A stretch of 64,000 bases of DNA from Coriobacteriaceae bacterium (GCA_003862195.1 QOUO01000008.1:1-64000); one strand, 5' to 3'; shown: positions 33,090 through 42,207, numbered from the stretch's first letter. Numbers and translations: made by a program. The notes: a model not told the origin generated them from the sequence alone.

Positions 33090-35840
33090 ATGCGGAGGCT
33101 TGCCACAATGTTCCGTCACAACGGGCCCGCAGCGGGACGCGGATCAGAGGCCGCACGCCGCGCCCGCGCGCTCGACTGGCTGCGCCAGGTGAGCGCCATG
33201 CCGGCCGAGGACGTCCTGCGCCAGCTGGGCACGCCCGAGGGCGGTCTGGACCCGCGGCAGGTCGAGCTGTCCCGTGTGACGTACGGCTCCAACGAAGTCG
33301 CTCGCGCACGGCGCAAGCCCGCCATCGTGCGGCTGGCCCAGAGCTTTGTTGACCCCTTCAACGGCATACTGGCCCTCATCGCGGTCGTGTCGCTCTTCAC
33401 GGACGTCATCTGGGCACAGCCCGGCAAGCGCGACCCGTGGACCGTCGTGATCATCCTGGCCATGGTGGTTCTGTCCAGCCTGCTGCGCTTTGTGCAGGAG
33501 GGCCGCTCCGGCGACGCCGCGCAGGCGCTCGCCAAGACCATCCAGACCACCTGCAACGTGGAGCGCGCGGACGAGGGCCGCGTCGAGATCGGGGTCGATC
33601 AGGTGGTCGTGGGCGACATCCTGCACCTTGGCGCCGGGGACATGGTCCCCGCCGACGCGCGCGTCACGTCGTGCCGCGACCTCTTTGTGGGCATGTCCTC
33701 GCTCACGGGCGAGAGCGTGCCCCTGGAGCGCACGGCGCAGGCGGCGCCCGTTGCCGGCACGGACTCCCGCGCCGCCGGCGAGCTGCCCAACGTGCTGCTC
33801 ATGGGTTCGACCGTCGTGTCCGGCCAGGCCACGGCCGTCGTCGTGGCGACGGGCGCCAACACCATGTTTGGCGCCATATCCGGCCAGCTGGGCCAGTCGC
33901 GCCACAAGACCTCCTACGACGAGGGCATCCGCTCCGTCAGCACGCTGCTGCTGCGGCTGATGGTCGTGATGGCGCCGCTGGTCTTCGCGATCAACGGCAT
34001 CACCAAGGGCGACTGGCTGGAGGCCGCGCTCTTCTCGCTCTCCGTCGCCGTGGGTCTCACACCCGAGATGCTGCCCATGATCGTGACGACCTGCCTGGCC
34101 AAGGGTGCCGTGGACCTGAGTCACGACGAGGTCATCGTCAAGCGGTTGGACGCCATCCAGAGCCTGGGCGCCATGGACGTGCTGTGCACGGACAAGACCG
34201 GCACCCTGACCGAGGACCGCGTGATGCTGGAGCGCCACCTGGACGTGATGGGCAACGTCGACCCCAACGTGCTGCGCTACGGCTTCATGAACAGCTTCTA
34301 CCAGACGGGCGTGCGCAACCTCATGGACTCCGCCATCATCAGGCGCTCGAGCGACCTGTGTGGGACGGACGTGGGATTTGACGTGGACGCCGTCGCGTCC
34401 GAGTGGACCCTCGTGGACGAGATTCCCTTCGACTTCGAGCGCCGTCGCGCAAGCGTGGTCGTGGGTGACCGCTCGGGCCACACGCTCATGGTCACCAAGG
34501 GCGCGCTCGAGGAGGTGCTTCAGGCCTGCACGCGGGTGCGCTACGACGGCCATGTGGCACCCCTCACGAGCGAGCGCTCCGCCGAGGTTGTGGCTCGCGC
34601 CGCCGGCCTGGCCGACCGCGGCCTGCGCGTGCTGGGCGTCGCAATAGCCCAGGACCCCGCGGGCGTGCATGACCTCAGTTCCGCGGACGAGAAGAACATG
34701 ACCTTCGTCGGCTACCTTGCGTTCCTGGACCCGCCCAAGCAGAGCGCAGCCGCGGCGGTCGCGGCGCTGCGCGAGCACGGCGTGCAGACCAAGGTGCTGA
34801 CCGGAGACTCCCTGCGCGTGGCGTGCAGCGTCTGCAAGGTCATCGGAATAGACGTGACAGGCACGCTCGAGGGCTCGCAGGTCGAGCTGATGGACGACGC
34901 CCAGCTGGAAGCCAGTGTGGAGAGGACCACGGTGTTCGCAAAGCTCACGCCCGACCAGAAGGTGCGCGTGGTGCGCGCGCTGCGCGCCCGCGGCCACGTG
35001 GTGGGCTTCATGGGCGACGGCGTGAACGACGCCGGCGCCATGCGCGCGAGCGACTGCGGCGTCTCCGTCGACACCGCTGCGGACGTGAGTAAGGAGGCCG
35101 CGGACATCATCCTGCTCAAGAAGGACCTGGGCGTGCTGGAGCGCGGCGTCGTGACGGGCCGCCGCACCTACGCCAACATGAACAAGTACGTGAAGATGAC
35201 CGCAAGCTCCAACTTTGGCAACATCTTCTCGGTCCTGGTGGCCAGCGCGTTTCTCCCCTTCCTGCCGGCCACGGCCGTGCAGCTGCTGCTGCTCAACTTC
35301 ATATACGACGTGGCGTGCACCGCCATCCCCTGGGACCGCGTGGACGAGGAGGACCTGACGCGGCCGCGCACGTGGGCCCCAGGCGAGATCTCGAGCTTCA
35401 TGCGCTGGATAGGCCCTACGAGCTCCGTGTTCGACGTGCTCACGTTCGCGCTGCTGTTCCTTGTGGTGTGCCCCGCCGCCGTGGGCGGCAGCTGGTCCTC
35501 GCTCGCGGGCGACCCCGCGCGCCAGGCGCTGTTCGCCGCCACGTTCCAGTCGTGCTGGTTCGTGGAGTCCATGGCCACGCAGGTGCTCTTCGTGCACCTG
35601 GTCAGGACCAGGAAGGTACCGTTCTTCCAGAGCATGGCCGACCCGCGGGTGTGCGCGCTCGACGTCGCGGCGGTCGCACTCGCCATCGCCATCCCCAACT
35701 CCCCACTTGCGGAAGCCCTGGGCATGGCCGCGCTGCCCGTGGCCTACTACGGCTGGCTTGCGCTGGTGGTGGCGGGCTATGCCGCGCTTGTGCTGGTTGT
35801 GCGCCACCTCTACGTCAGTCGCTTCGGCAGGCTGCTGTAA
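33090..35840 (+). CDS. mgtA: Mg2+-importing P-type ATPase MgtA
   Basis: 916-residue P3B-type ATPase that imports Mg2+ across the membrane. The order is the N-terminal cytoplasmic region, helices from about residue 80 (ILALIAVVSLFTDVIWA), actuator loop LTGESVPLE, helix PEMLPMIVTTCLAKGAV with the MgtA-type PEMLP, phosphorylation site DKTGTLTEDRVM (Asp about 368), hinge VVGFMGDGVNDAGAMRASDCG, and C-terminal helices to about 905 (SNFGNIFSVLVASAFLPFLP). The ATG at 33090 follows GAGGTGGAG; the longer upstream frame lacks homology. It is single and convergent with an aldo/keto reductase. Low-Mg2+ induction is expected but no leader element was recognised. Confidence 0.93.
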   Translation: MRRLATMFRHNGPAAGRGSEAARRARALDWLRQVSAMPAEDVLRQLGTPEGGLDPRQVELSRVTYGSNEVARARRKPAIVRLAQSFVDPFNGILALIAVVSLFTDVIWAQPGKRDPWTVVIILAMVVLSSLLRFVQEGRSGDAAQALAKTIQTTCNVERADEGRVEIGVDQVVVGDILHLGAGDMVPADARVTSCRDLFVGMSSLTGESVPLERTAQAAPVAGTDSRAAGELPNVLLMGSTVVSGQATAVVVATGANTMFGAISGQLGQSRHKTSYDEGIRSVSTLLLRLMVVMAPLVFAINGITKGDWLEAALFSLSVAVGLTPEMLPMIVTTCLAKGAVDLSHDEVIVKRLDAIQSLGAMDVLCTDKTGTLTEDRVMLERHLDVMGNVDPNVLRYGFMNSFYQTGVRNLMDSAIIRRSSDLCGTDVGFDVDAVASEWTLVDEIPFDFERRRASVVVGDRSGHTLMVTKGALEEVLQACTRVRYDGHVAPLTSERSAEVVARAAGLADRGLRVLGVAIAQDPAGVHDLSSADEKNMTFVGYLAFLDPPKQSAAAAVAALREHGVQTKVLTGDSLRVACSVCKVIGIDVTGTLEGSQVELMDDAQLEASVERTTVFAKLTPDQKVRVVRALRARGHVVGFMGDGVNDAGAMRASDCGVSVDTAADVSKEAADIILLKKDLGVLERGVVTGRRTYANMNKYVKMTASSNFGNIFSVLVASAFLPFLPATAVQLLLLNFIYDVACTAIPWDRVDEEDLTRPRTWAPGEISSFMRWIGPTSSVFDVLTFALLFLVVCPAAVGGSWSSLAGDPARQALFAATFQSCWFVESMATQVLFVHLVRTRKVPFFQSMADPRVCALDVAAVALAIAIPNSPLAEALGMAALPVAYYGWLALVVAGYAALVLVVRHLYVSRFGRLL

Positions 35841-35850
35841 CACGGCCCAC

Positions 35851-35866
35851 GCGGGCGAGAAGGACG
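35851..35866 (+). repeat. Dispersed motif copy GCGGGCGAGAAGGACG
   Basis: 10 bp after the mgtA stop, in a convergent gap, just before the terminator hairpin. Confidence 0.85.
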
Positions 35867-35892
35867 GCCGCCTTCGTCCATGCCCACGCGCA

Positions 35893-35938
35893 AGAGAGGC
35901 CGGCCGCGGCTCCAACCGCGACCGGCCGCTGCCTCTCT
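35893..35938. terminator. Hairpin between convergent mgtA and aldo/keto reductase
   Basis: AGAGAGGC pairs with GCCTCTCT, with GGCCGGCCGCGG/CCGCGACCGGCC-type inner pairing. It is a strong GC stem without a long T-run and could serve both directions. Confidence 0.6.
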
Positions 35939-35952
35939 GTCGGTTGGCTTGC

Positions 35953-36852
35953 CTAGACCTCCTCGGTACCCGGCTTGCCGGAGTATCCCTTGAGCTTGCC
36001 GCCATACACCGGGAAGAAGCTGGAGTCCCCGTAGTCCTTGATCTTCTCCACGTGCTTCAGGGTCTCCATGTCCTCGGCAGAAATCTGGAAGTCGACGTCC
36101 GCGTTGCTCCTCATGTGCTCTGGGTTCGCGGTCTTGGGCAGGGTGATCATGCCAAGCTGGAGGTCGTAGCGGATGCAGAGCTGCGGCACGGTGACGCCGT
36201 ACTTCTCGGCCATCTGGGCGATCGTGGGGTTCTTGAGCGCCTCGCCGTGCGCCACGGGGCTGTAGGCCTCCATCACGATGCCCTTGGCCTGGCAGTACTC
36301 GATCAGGTCGAGCGGCGTGTTGGAGATGTGGCACAGCACCTGGTTCACCATGGGCTTGACCTCGGTGTTGTCCCAGATGTTGTCGATGTCGCCCTGCAGG
36401 AAGTTCGACACGCCGATGGCGCGAATCTTGCCGGCCTTGTACGCGTCGGTCAGCGCGCGCCAAGCCTCGAGGTTACCCTCGTAGTAGCGGTCGTCGGACT
36501 GGTTGACCTCAAGCCACGGCTGCGGGCTGTGGATGATCATCATGTCAAGGTAGTCCAGGCCCATGGCCCCGAGCGACTCGTCGATGCTCCGGGCCGCGGA
36601 CTCGTAGTCCTTGTGCTCGGCCGCAACCTTCGTGGTCACGAAGAGCTCCTCACGCGGGACGCCGGCCGTACGCATGCCCTCGCCCACGCCGCGCTCGTTG
36701 GCGTAGGCCTGTGCGGTGTCAAAGTGGCGGTAGCCGATCTCCACGGCCTCGCGCACGGCCTCGGCGGCCTTGTCGTCGTCGATGAGCCAGGTGCTCAGGG
36801 CCAGCTGGGGAACCTCGACGCCGTTGCTGAGGGTCACGTTCTTCTCGTACAT
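35953..36852 (-). CDS. Aldo/keto reductase
   Basis: NAD(P)H-dependent carbonyl reductase of 299 residues, TIM barrel. It has GYRHFDTAQAYANERGVG with the catalytic Asp and Tyr, VTTKV (Lys), IIHSPQPW (His), IRAIGVSNF, and the C-terminal coenzyme site ITLPKTANPEHMRSN. The ATG at 36852 follows GGAGG. The first codons (MYEKNVTLSN) overlap a reverse dispersed-motif copy. It is similar in length and start to 2,5-diketo-D-gluconate-reductase-like enzymes; the substrate is unknown. Confidence 0.92.
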   Translation of the reverse strand: MYEKNVTLSNGVEVPQLALSTWLIDDDKAAEAVREAVEIGYRHFDTAQAYANERGVGEGMRTAGVPREELFVTTKVAAEHKDYESAARSIDESLGAMGLDYLDMMIIHSPQPWLEVNQSDDRYYEGNLEAWRALTDAYKAGKIRAIGVSNFLQGDIDNIWDNTEVKPMVNQVLCHISNTPLDLIEYCQAKGIVMEAYSPVAHGEALKNPTIAQMAEKYGVTVPQLCIRYDLQLGMITLPKTANPEHMRSNADVDFQISAEDMETLKHVEKIKDYGDSSFFPVYGGKLKGYSGKPGTEEV

Positions 36853-37041
36853 TGCTCCTCCTTCGGTCTGTTTCCCCATCCATTCTGAGGGCGGGTCGCC
36901 GCAATAACAATTACTTAGAACACATACCGTGCCATGCAGGGAACGCATGGCAACCCTGTGTCACATGCTCACAAGCTGACGGCCCGCGCCGTGCGATAAT
37001 GGGCCACAAGCCAACGACGGCAGGATCAGAAGGGCGGACGC

Positions 37042-37878
37042 ATGTACAAGCTCGTTGCAAGCGACATGGACGAGACGTTCCTCGGGTCGGACCACGAGGT
37101 GCCCCAGGCCAACATCGAGGCGATCCGCGAGCTGCGCGAGCTCGGCTGCCTCTTCGTCCCGGCGTCGGGCCGCGCCTACGGCTCCGTCATGGAGTCCCTG
37201 GCTGCCATACCGCCCGAGCTCCTGCAGGGCTCCTACCTCATCAGCTACAACGGCGGCTGCATCAACCGCGTCGGCGACCCCAAGCCGCTCTCATACCACA
37301 CGCTCCCCCACGCCAAGGTGGACGCGCTCTACCGCTACGGCATCGCCCTCGGCTGCGTGAGCATGCACGTCTACGAGGTCTGCGGCAAGGTCTGGGCCTG
37401 GCACCTCCAGCCAGAGGAGGTCAGCTACCTGGCCGGCCACATGGGCTATGAACCCACGGACGAGCCCACGCTCGACTTCCTCGCAAACGTGCCCCTCGCA
37501 AAGATCCTCTACTGCATCCCGGACGGCGCGGACAGGCTTCGCCAGGTCGAGAAGGACATGCCCCGCGACCTCAAGGCGGGTACCTCCACGACCTTCAGCT
37601 CCGGCCGCTACCTCGAGTTCAACCCCGAGGGCGTGGACAAGGGCGCAGGCCTCCGCAAGCTGGCCGAGCTCCTGGGCATCGACCTTGCCCAGACCATAGC
37701 CGTGGGCGACGCCGCCAACGACGCGAGCATGGTCGAGGCGGCGGGCGTGGGCGTCTGCGTCGCCAACGCGCGCGACGGCCTGGACCAGGTGGCCAACTAC
37801 CGCGCCGCATCCACCAACGACGACGGCGTGCTCAAGGAGATACTGGAGAAGATCGTGCGTCCGGCCGCCGAGGCATAG
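37042..37878 (+). CDS. Cof-type HAD-IIB phosphatase
   Basis: 278-residue cytoplasmic HAD hydrolase. Motif I is SDMDETFLGSDHEV (nucleophile Asp near residue 8), motif II is VPASGR, then a C2 cap at about 85-190, motif III Lys in GVDKGAGLRKLAELLG, and motif IV GDAANDASMVEAAGVGVCVANA. Cof-type members dephosphorylate sugar phosphates, FMN or PLP. The start is ATG 37042, after GAAGGGCGGACGC. It is divergent from the aldo/keto reductase. Confidence 0.92.
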   Translation: MYKLVASDMDETFLGSDHEVPQANIEAIRELRELGCLFVPASGRAYGSVMESLAAIPPELLQGSYLISYNGGCINRVGDPKPLSYHTLPHAKVDALYRYGIALGCVSMHVYEVCGKVWAWHLQPEEVSYLAGHMGYEPTDEPTLDFLANVPLAKILYCIPDGADRLRQVEKDMPRDLKAGTSTTFSSGRYLEFNPEGVDKGAGLRKLAELLGIDLAQTIAVGDAANDASMVEAAGVGVCVANARDGLDQVANYRAASTNDDGVLKEILEKIVRPAAEA

Positions 37879-38200
37879 CGCCCGTTCGTACCGATACCTG
37901 CCTCCCGTCCACAATGGAGCTCCATTCTCAAATAATGCAACCGTGCATAATGCACGGTTGCATTAAATGACCTACCGTGAGGTTCGCAAGCGGAAGAAGC
38001 AAACCCGACGTGTCCAAGGCCTTCTACGCGAAGAACAATTTCTGGACAGTCGTCGTTTGCGGACACTGCTGCGTGCTCGGACACAGGAGTCTCCCCTATG
38101 GGCGTGAGACCGCCTGAAGGCAATCGGACCCTGCAGACGTAGTAGCCCGCCAGCTCGCCCTCAGGTATCATCAACCCGAGGCACGCCGATTGGAGACGCA
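37879..38200. other. 322-bp gap with a long perfect hairpin
   Basis: No gene is supportable. It holds the palindrome at 37934-37964 and the promoter region of the pRiA4b-type gene; TTGGAGACGC before 38201 is the ribosome site. The remainder shows nothing I can name. Confidence 0.4.
37934..37964. repeat. Perfect 14-bp palindrome AATGCAACCGTGCA-TAA-mirror
   Basis: The two 14-bp arms match exactly around a 3-nt loop. It sits 56 bp after the HAD gene stop. It has the same geometry as the hairpin at 41997-42027 but a different sequence. Confidence 0.85.
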
Positions 38201-39220
38201 ATGGACGAGAACGACCTCCTGCACGACCTTACGCTCATGCTCCTCTACCTCACATCCAAGGACAAGAAGGTCGCCGGCCGCACGCTCTCGCGCGCGAGCA
38301 AGACCTACGACGGCACCGTCCTCGACAAGCTATGTCGCGAGGGCTTCATCGACACCACGCCCGCGTCGAAGACCGCCGACCTTACACAGGAGGGCACGAA
38401 CGTTGCCGAGATGCTGGTCAAGGTGTATGGCTCTCTCGTGGGCGACTTTCAGCACGAGCTCTCCGAACGCCTCATGGATGCCCTCCCACGCACTAACGAG
38501 CCGGCCTTCCGCTTCCGCGTCGAGCTTGACCTGGGAGGTCGCCCCTGCTGGCGCGAGATCGTGGTTCCACAGGACTTTACGTTCGCCGACCTCCACGACG
38601 TGATCCAGGCGTCATTCCTCTGGTGGGACTACCACCTCTACGACTTCCATCTCACCAACAACCGCAAGAAGCTGATGCTCGCGGATCCCTCCTCCGGCGG
38701 CGTGGACTCGATGTTCGACACCGGACGTGCGTTCGAGGATGCCACGCTTACCTACCTCGATGACATCTTCCCCCGCACGAGGACTGCCATCTACTCCTAC
38801 GACTACGGCGACGGTTGGGAGCACAAGGTCAAGCTCGTCGAGACTATCAAGAGCTACCCTGGCGAGATGCCCGCGTGCACCGCCGGCGCTGGTGATGCGC
38901 CTCCCGAGGACGTCGGTGGCCCTGGCGGCTTCGATCGTCTCCTGGTAACGCTTGCTGGCCCTAAAGGCCGCGAGCGTGACGAGGCCCTTGTGTGGGCAAA
39001 GTCCCAGGGGTTCGAGCACTTCAACCTCGACAGGGTCAACGATCGCATCCGCAAGTGGCGCACAGGCGAGCTCCTCGCGGAGTGGGATGAGCTTCATCCA
39101 GACGAGCTGGATGGCTACGACCCCTTCATCGACCTTCCGCCAAGCGGCGACATGGAGGGCGGCTCCAACTCCGGCAAGCGCAAGGGCCTTGGTTCAGGCA
39201 ACCTGAGGCTGGTCCCTTAG
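38201..39220 (+). CDS. pRiA4b ORF-3-like protein with N-terminal DUF6429-like domain
   Basis: 339 residues. The first 60 (DENDLLHDLTLMLLYLTSKD, TLSRASKTYDGTVLDKLCREGFI) resemble the short DUF6429/winged-helix module. Residues about 105-310 match the plasmid pRiA4b ORF-3 domain (RFRVELDLGGRPCWREIVVP, ADLHDVIQASFLWWDYHLYDF, YSYDYGDGWEHKVKL, DVGGPGGFDRLL). The family is widespread on plasmids and in mobile regions; its function is not established. A polar Ser/Gly tail closes the protein. Flanking long hairpins and a DUF4143 ATPase nearby suggest acquired DNA. Confidence 0.85.
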   Translation: MDENDLLHDLTLMLLYLTSKDKKVAGRTLSRASKTYDGTVLDKLCREGFIDTTPASKTADLTQEGTNVAEMLVKVYGSLVGDFQHELSERLMDALPRTNEPAFRFRVELDLGGRPCWREIVVPQDFTFADLHDVIQASFLWWDYHLYDFHLTNNRKKLMLADPSSGGVDSMFDTGRAFEDATLTYLDDIFPRTRTAIYSYDYGDGWEHKVKLVETIKSYPGEMPACTAGAGDAPPEDVGGPGGFDRLLVTLAGPKGRERDEALVWAKSQGFEHFNLDRVNDRIRKWRTGELLAEWDELHPDELDGYDPFIDLPPSGDMEGGSNSGKRKGLGSGNLRLVP

Positions 39221-39645
39221 CCGCTTGCAGGCGCATAGGGCATGCGACGGATGCATTATCCGGGGCCTTCCTCCAAGATCCAAGGGCACGGGGAGAAGAG
39301 CTTCGGCTTTTGCATCGCTGGCATTCCGAAGGCCGTTGAGAACGTGCTCCACCCTTCCCTCTCATCGTTAGCCCCATCGGCAATGCCTGAAGTATCGTAA
39401 ATGCGGCCGCAAAAATTAACGGCCGCATTTACGCGCGCCCGATGTACGATTCCCTGCAAGTTACTAGGATAGCCAAGTACAGTTGACAACCCGTCCATCA
39501 GTATCGCAAGTATACATATGCATGCAAGCCGCTAGGCCAGAAGACATGGCCTCTGGCCTGCAAATCTAACGGTAGGCACAATAAGGTGTCAGCCTCCGAC
39601 CCCCCGCATCTGCCTGGTGCTCGGCTGCGCCGACACCCCCCAGCG
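39221..39645. other. 425-bp gap with a palindrome, no gene
   Basis: It contains a weak motif relative (ACGGGGAGAAGAGC near 39287), the palindrome at 39396-39433, a TTGACA box at 39483 and an A/T-rich stretch GTATACATATGCATGC near 39510. No coding frame shows family features. Confidence 0.4.
39396..39433. repeat. Perfect 14-bp-arm hairpin CGTAAATGCGGCCG...mirror
   Basis: Arms 39396-39409 and 39420-39433 are exact reverse complements around a 10-nt A-rich loop. This is the second of three such hairpins within 4.1 kb. Confidence 0.85.
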
Positions 39646-40917
39646 TCACTTACGCAAGAGCCAGCGATAGAGCGGCATTACCTCGATCTTGGCACCTCCC
39701 ACCTCGATGATTCTCTCATCATCCGAAAGCGTGACGATGACCAACCTCTTCGGCGCAAGCCTCTCGTCTGACGCAAGCGCGACAAGGCTCGACGTCTCCC
39801 GGTCAAAATCGCCCTCGTCAAGCACCAGACAAACCTGAACTGCCGCATCCTCCTGGGGTATGTAGAAGTCGACGTCGATTCTGTTCTTCGATGACTTCAG
39901 GAACCACAGCTCGTCGCCGTGCCTCCTCCTGAGGTCGCAGGCGACAGCGTTCTCCAAAAGCAGCGACTTCTTGTCAATGAGGAATAGTGCCAAGAGGCCA
40001 TTGTCCATGAAGTAGTACTTAGATGCGCCCTCGCGCTCCGAGAACTTCGCCACGTAGTTTTTCGCGTTGAACAGGAGGTATGCCTCCACGGCGTAATTGA
40101 CGTAGGAGATCACCGCATCGGTACTGCAGTTAACCCCAGTGGCCGTCACCGCCTTGCGCAGACGACCGAACGTGACGTCGCTCGTCACCGTCTCCGCCAC
40201 CTTTTTCATGAGAACCCTCAGCGCATGCAGGTTCCGTATCGCGTAGCGGGCAGCAATGTCCCCAAGCAGCACCTTCTGATAGACACTTTCTGCGTAGACC
40301 CTGCGGTTCTGGTAGTTCACGGATTCCGGCAGGCCTCCCGTCTCCAGATAAGTCTCCGCCGCCGCCCGGACCTTCCCGTTTAAACGGGTAGCGTAGAGCG
40401 CCTCCTCGTCGTGACGCACCCCCTTCGCATCAAGGTACTCCTCGAAGCTGTAGGGCATCACCTCCCGCACGAGGTAGCGTCCTCCAAGGCGTTGTGCCAT
40501 CTCGCCACTGAGCATCGACGCGTTGCTTCCGGTAATGTAGACGCACTCGTGCGCGTCCGCCATTCTGCGGGCAAAGCGCTCCCACCCAGTGATGTTTTGC
40601 ACCTCGTCAAGGAAGTAATAAGCGCGGTTGTCTGTGAGCTCGGCTGCCGTCTGGACAATGTCGTTGAAGTCGGAGAGGTCGAACTCCGCAAGTCGCTCAT
40701 CCTCGAAGTTCAGGTAGATAATCTGGTCCCATCCAACCCCCGAATCGATGAGCTCGAGCGCACGCTGGTAGAGCAGAGTCGACTTTCCCGCCCTCCTCAT
40801 TCCCACGGAGATGTAGTTAGCGCCCTCCTCGAAAAAGTAGTCGCGCTCCACGATCTGGCTGGTACGGATGACTTCGCGCTGGTCGTAAATTACCTGCTTG
40901 ATAATGCTGTGGTCCAT
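39646..40917 (-). CDS. AAA-type ATPase with DUF4143 domain
   Basis: 423 residues. N-terminal AAA domain: Walker A SVGMRRAGKSTLLYQ (about 38-52), Walker B YYFLDEVQNITGWERF and sensor VYITGSNASMLSGEMAQRLGGRY. The C-terminal DUF4143 region (about 210-423) ends in a PD-(D/E)XK-like strand-helix, KSSKNRIDVDFYIPQEDAAVQVCL. Such genes are frequent and variable in gut bacteria and archaea, and their function is unclear. The ATG at 40917 is followed by MDHSIIKQVIYDQREV. Two TATAATCGAC boxes stand upstream. It lies between long hairpins in a mosaic region. Confidence 0.9.
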   Translation of the reverse strand: MDHSIIKQVIYDQREVIRTSQIVERDYFFEEGANYISVGMRRAGKSTLLYQRALELIDSGVGWDQIIYLNFEDERLAEFDLSDFNDIVQTAAELTDNRAYYFLDEVQNITGWERFARRMADAHECVYITGSNASMLSGEMAQRLGGRYLVREVMPYSFEEYLDAKGVRHDEEALYATRLNGKVRAAAETYLETGGLPESVNYQNRRVYAESVYQKVLLGDIAARYAIRNLHALRVLMKKVAETVTSDVTFGRLRKAVTATGVNCSTDAVISYVNYAVEAYLLFNAKNYVAKFSEREGASKYYFMDNGLLALFLIDKKSLLLENAVACDLRRRHGDELWFLKSSKNRIDVDFYIPQEDAAVQVCLVLDEGDFDRETSSLVALASDERLAPKRLVIVTLSDDERIIEVGGAKIEVMPLYRWLLRK

Positions 40918-40956
40918 GGCATCGTCACGTTCCTCAGGCGCCTGGTTGGATTGTAC

Positions 40957-40998
40957 GTCGATTATAGTCGATGATATTTCTGCTGTTTGTCGATTATA
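40957..40998 (-). promoter_or_regulatory. Two TATAATCGAC boxes 32 bp apart upstream of DUF4143 ATPase
   Basis: Read on the minus strand, TATAATCGAC occurs at 40957-40966 and 40989-40998, three helical turns apart. Each contains a perfect TATAAT, so they may be tandem -10 elements or an operator overlapping the promoter. Confidence 0.55.
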
Positions 40999-41126
40999 TC
41001 CGACAGAATGCCAAGGTCATCCTCGATGTGGTTCACCTACTGCGGCCATTACGGATGAGAAAAACAGCGGATCCTTCTGAGACCTCGCCGGATACCACCG
41101 CGAAGATCGCCCCGTGGGACGATCAA

Positions 41127-41142
41127 CGTTCTTCTCGCCCCC
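41127..41142 (-). repeat. Dispersed motif copy GGGGGCGAGAAGAACG
   Basis: Reverse orientation, 145 bp upstream of the MFS relic. Confidence 0.8.
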
Positions 41143-41287
41143 GCCTTCTGCTACAGTATCGCCTACAGTTCATCGGAGGCCGCTGGCCGCAGCCAGCACG
41201 TGCCAGAGAAGATGTCGAGTGCGCTCGGAAACCCAAAAGGTGGCCGGGCGCATTTTCATGCGCTGCCACATAGTGAACGGACGGAGC

Positions 41288-42016
41288 ATGGCCGAATCCT
41301 GGCTCAAGGTCCCCCAGACCAAACTCCGCACGCCTGGGCTTCTCGCCCTACTCTCGCTCATCGCCATCATGATGCCGCTGGCGCTCGATATGTACACGCC
41401 CGCGATTCCGCACATGTCCGAGCACCTGAACACCACCGAGTCGATGGTCAACCTCACGCTCGTGGGCTACAGCCTGTTCTTCTCGATCAGCGCAATCATG
41501 ACTGCACTCGGGCCCTTTGCCTGGACGTTCGCGTCACGGTTCACCACGCCCAAGCGCTTCCTCACCACGGCACTTCTCGTCTCCCTCTTCGCCGGAGCTG
41601 CCATGGTCTTCACGGGTACCGCAAGCCCGTTCCTCTTCGCGCTCCTGTTCTGCGTGTTCGCCGTTTGCGAGGCGGCCCAGCGCCCGCTCACGGTCAACAT
41701 CCTCCTCACGCAGCAGGACGAGTGCGTGGGCACCGCGTCATCGCTCATCAACTTCATCCTGTCGGCGGCGGGAAGCCTCGGCATGCTCGTCGTGCACATG
41801 CCGGCGCCCAACTACGTGGTCGCCCTCGGCGTCACCATCGCGCTCAGCATGGCCGTCTCACTTGCGGGTTGGTTCGCGCTCCTGCGCTCCCCGATTTCGG
41901 TTAGGGGGCTTAGGTGGAGAGGGCGATGCCCCCAGGCCAGCCGATTCGTTTTCGTCATCGTACGAATCCACCAGCTCGTCCTTTTCGTGTGGCGCAAAAC
42001 CGTACGATTATCGTAA
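41288..42016 (+). pseudogene. Internally deleted MFS transporter (Bcr/CflA-like) relic
   Basis: The frame starts well: ATG 41288, then LLALLSLIAIMMPLALDMYTPAIPHMSEHLNTTESMVNLTLVGYSLFF, the first two helices of a Bcr/CflA-type drug:H+ antiporter. It then jumps to late helices (PFLFALLFCVFAVCEAAQRPLTVNILLTQQDECVGTASSLINFILSAAGS) and ends in WFALLRSP. About 150-170 residues, with the usual motif A region and central loop, are missing, leaving roughly six of twelve helices. The final 45 codons (from ISVRGLRW) read through non-coding DNA into a palindrome. It is judged non-functional. Confidence 0.8.
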
Positions 42017-42027
42017 TCGTACGGTTT
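41997..42027. repeat. Perfect 14-bp palindrome AAACCGTACGATTA-TCG-mirror
   Basis: Exact 14-bp arms around a 3-nt loop. An outer imperfect pair (CGTACGAATC near 41959 and GATTCGTGCG near 42028) extends the symmetry. Confidence 0.85.
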
Positions 42028-42077
42028 GATTCGTGCGATTTGTAGGCGCACTCTACACCACGAGGAACAACTTCGAA

Positions 42078-42093
42078 CAGGGCGAGAAGGACG
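42078..42093 (+). repeat. Dispersed motif copy CAGGGCGAGAAGGACG
   Basis: Between the MFS relic and tRNA-Val. Confidence 0.75.
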
Positions 42094-42207
42094 TGGCACC
42101 CTCGCTCGCTCCTCACCAAACAGGGTGCTCCGCGTGGACCAAGACGTGGACCATTTGTGGACCAAAAGAAAGCAGCTCAGAGACGATGCCTCTGAGCTGC
42201 GAGTTTA

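Larger units (their letters stand above)
40918..41287. other. Gap with duplicated promoter boxes and one motif copy
   Basis: 370 bp between the DUF4143 gene and the MFS relic. It holds the duplicated TATAATCGAC boxes and a reverse dispersed motif at 41127. No gene is supportable. Confidence 0.4.

Noticed and set aside
28200-42100. A prophage or integrative element in the mosaic region
   Set aside because: No integrase, phage structural, replication or conjugation gene is present, and no att-like direct repeats were found around tRNA-Val.
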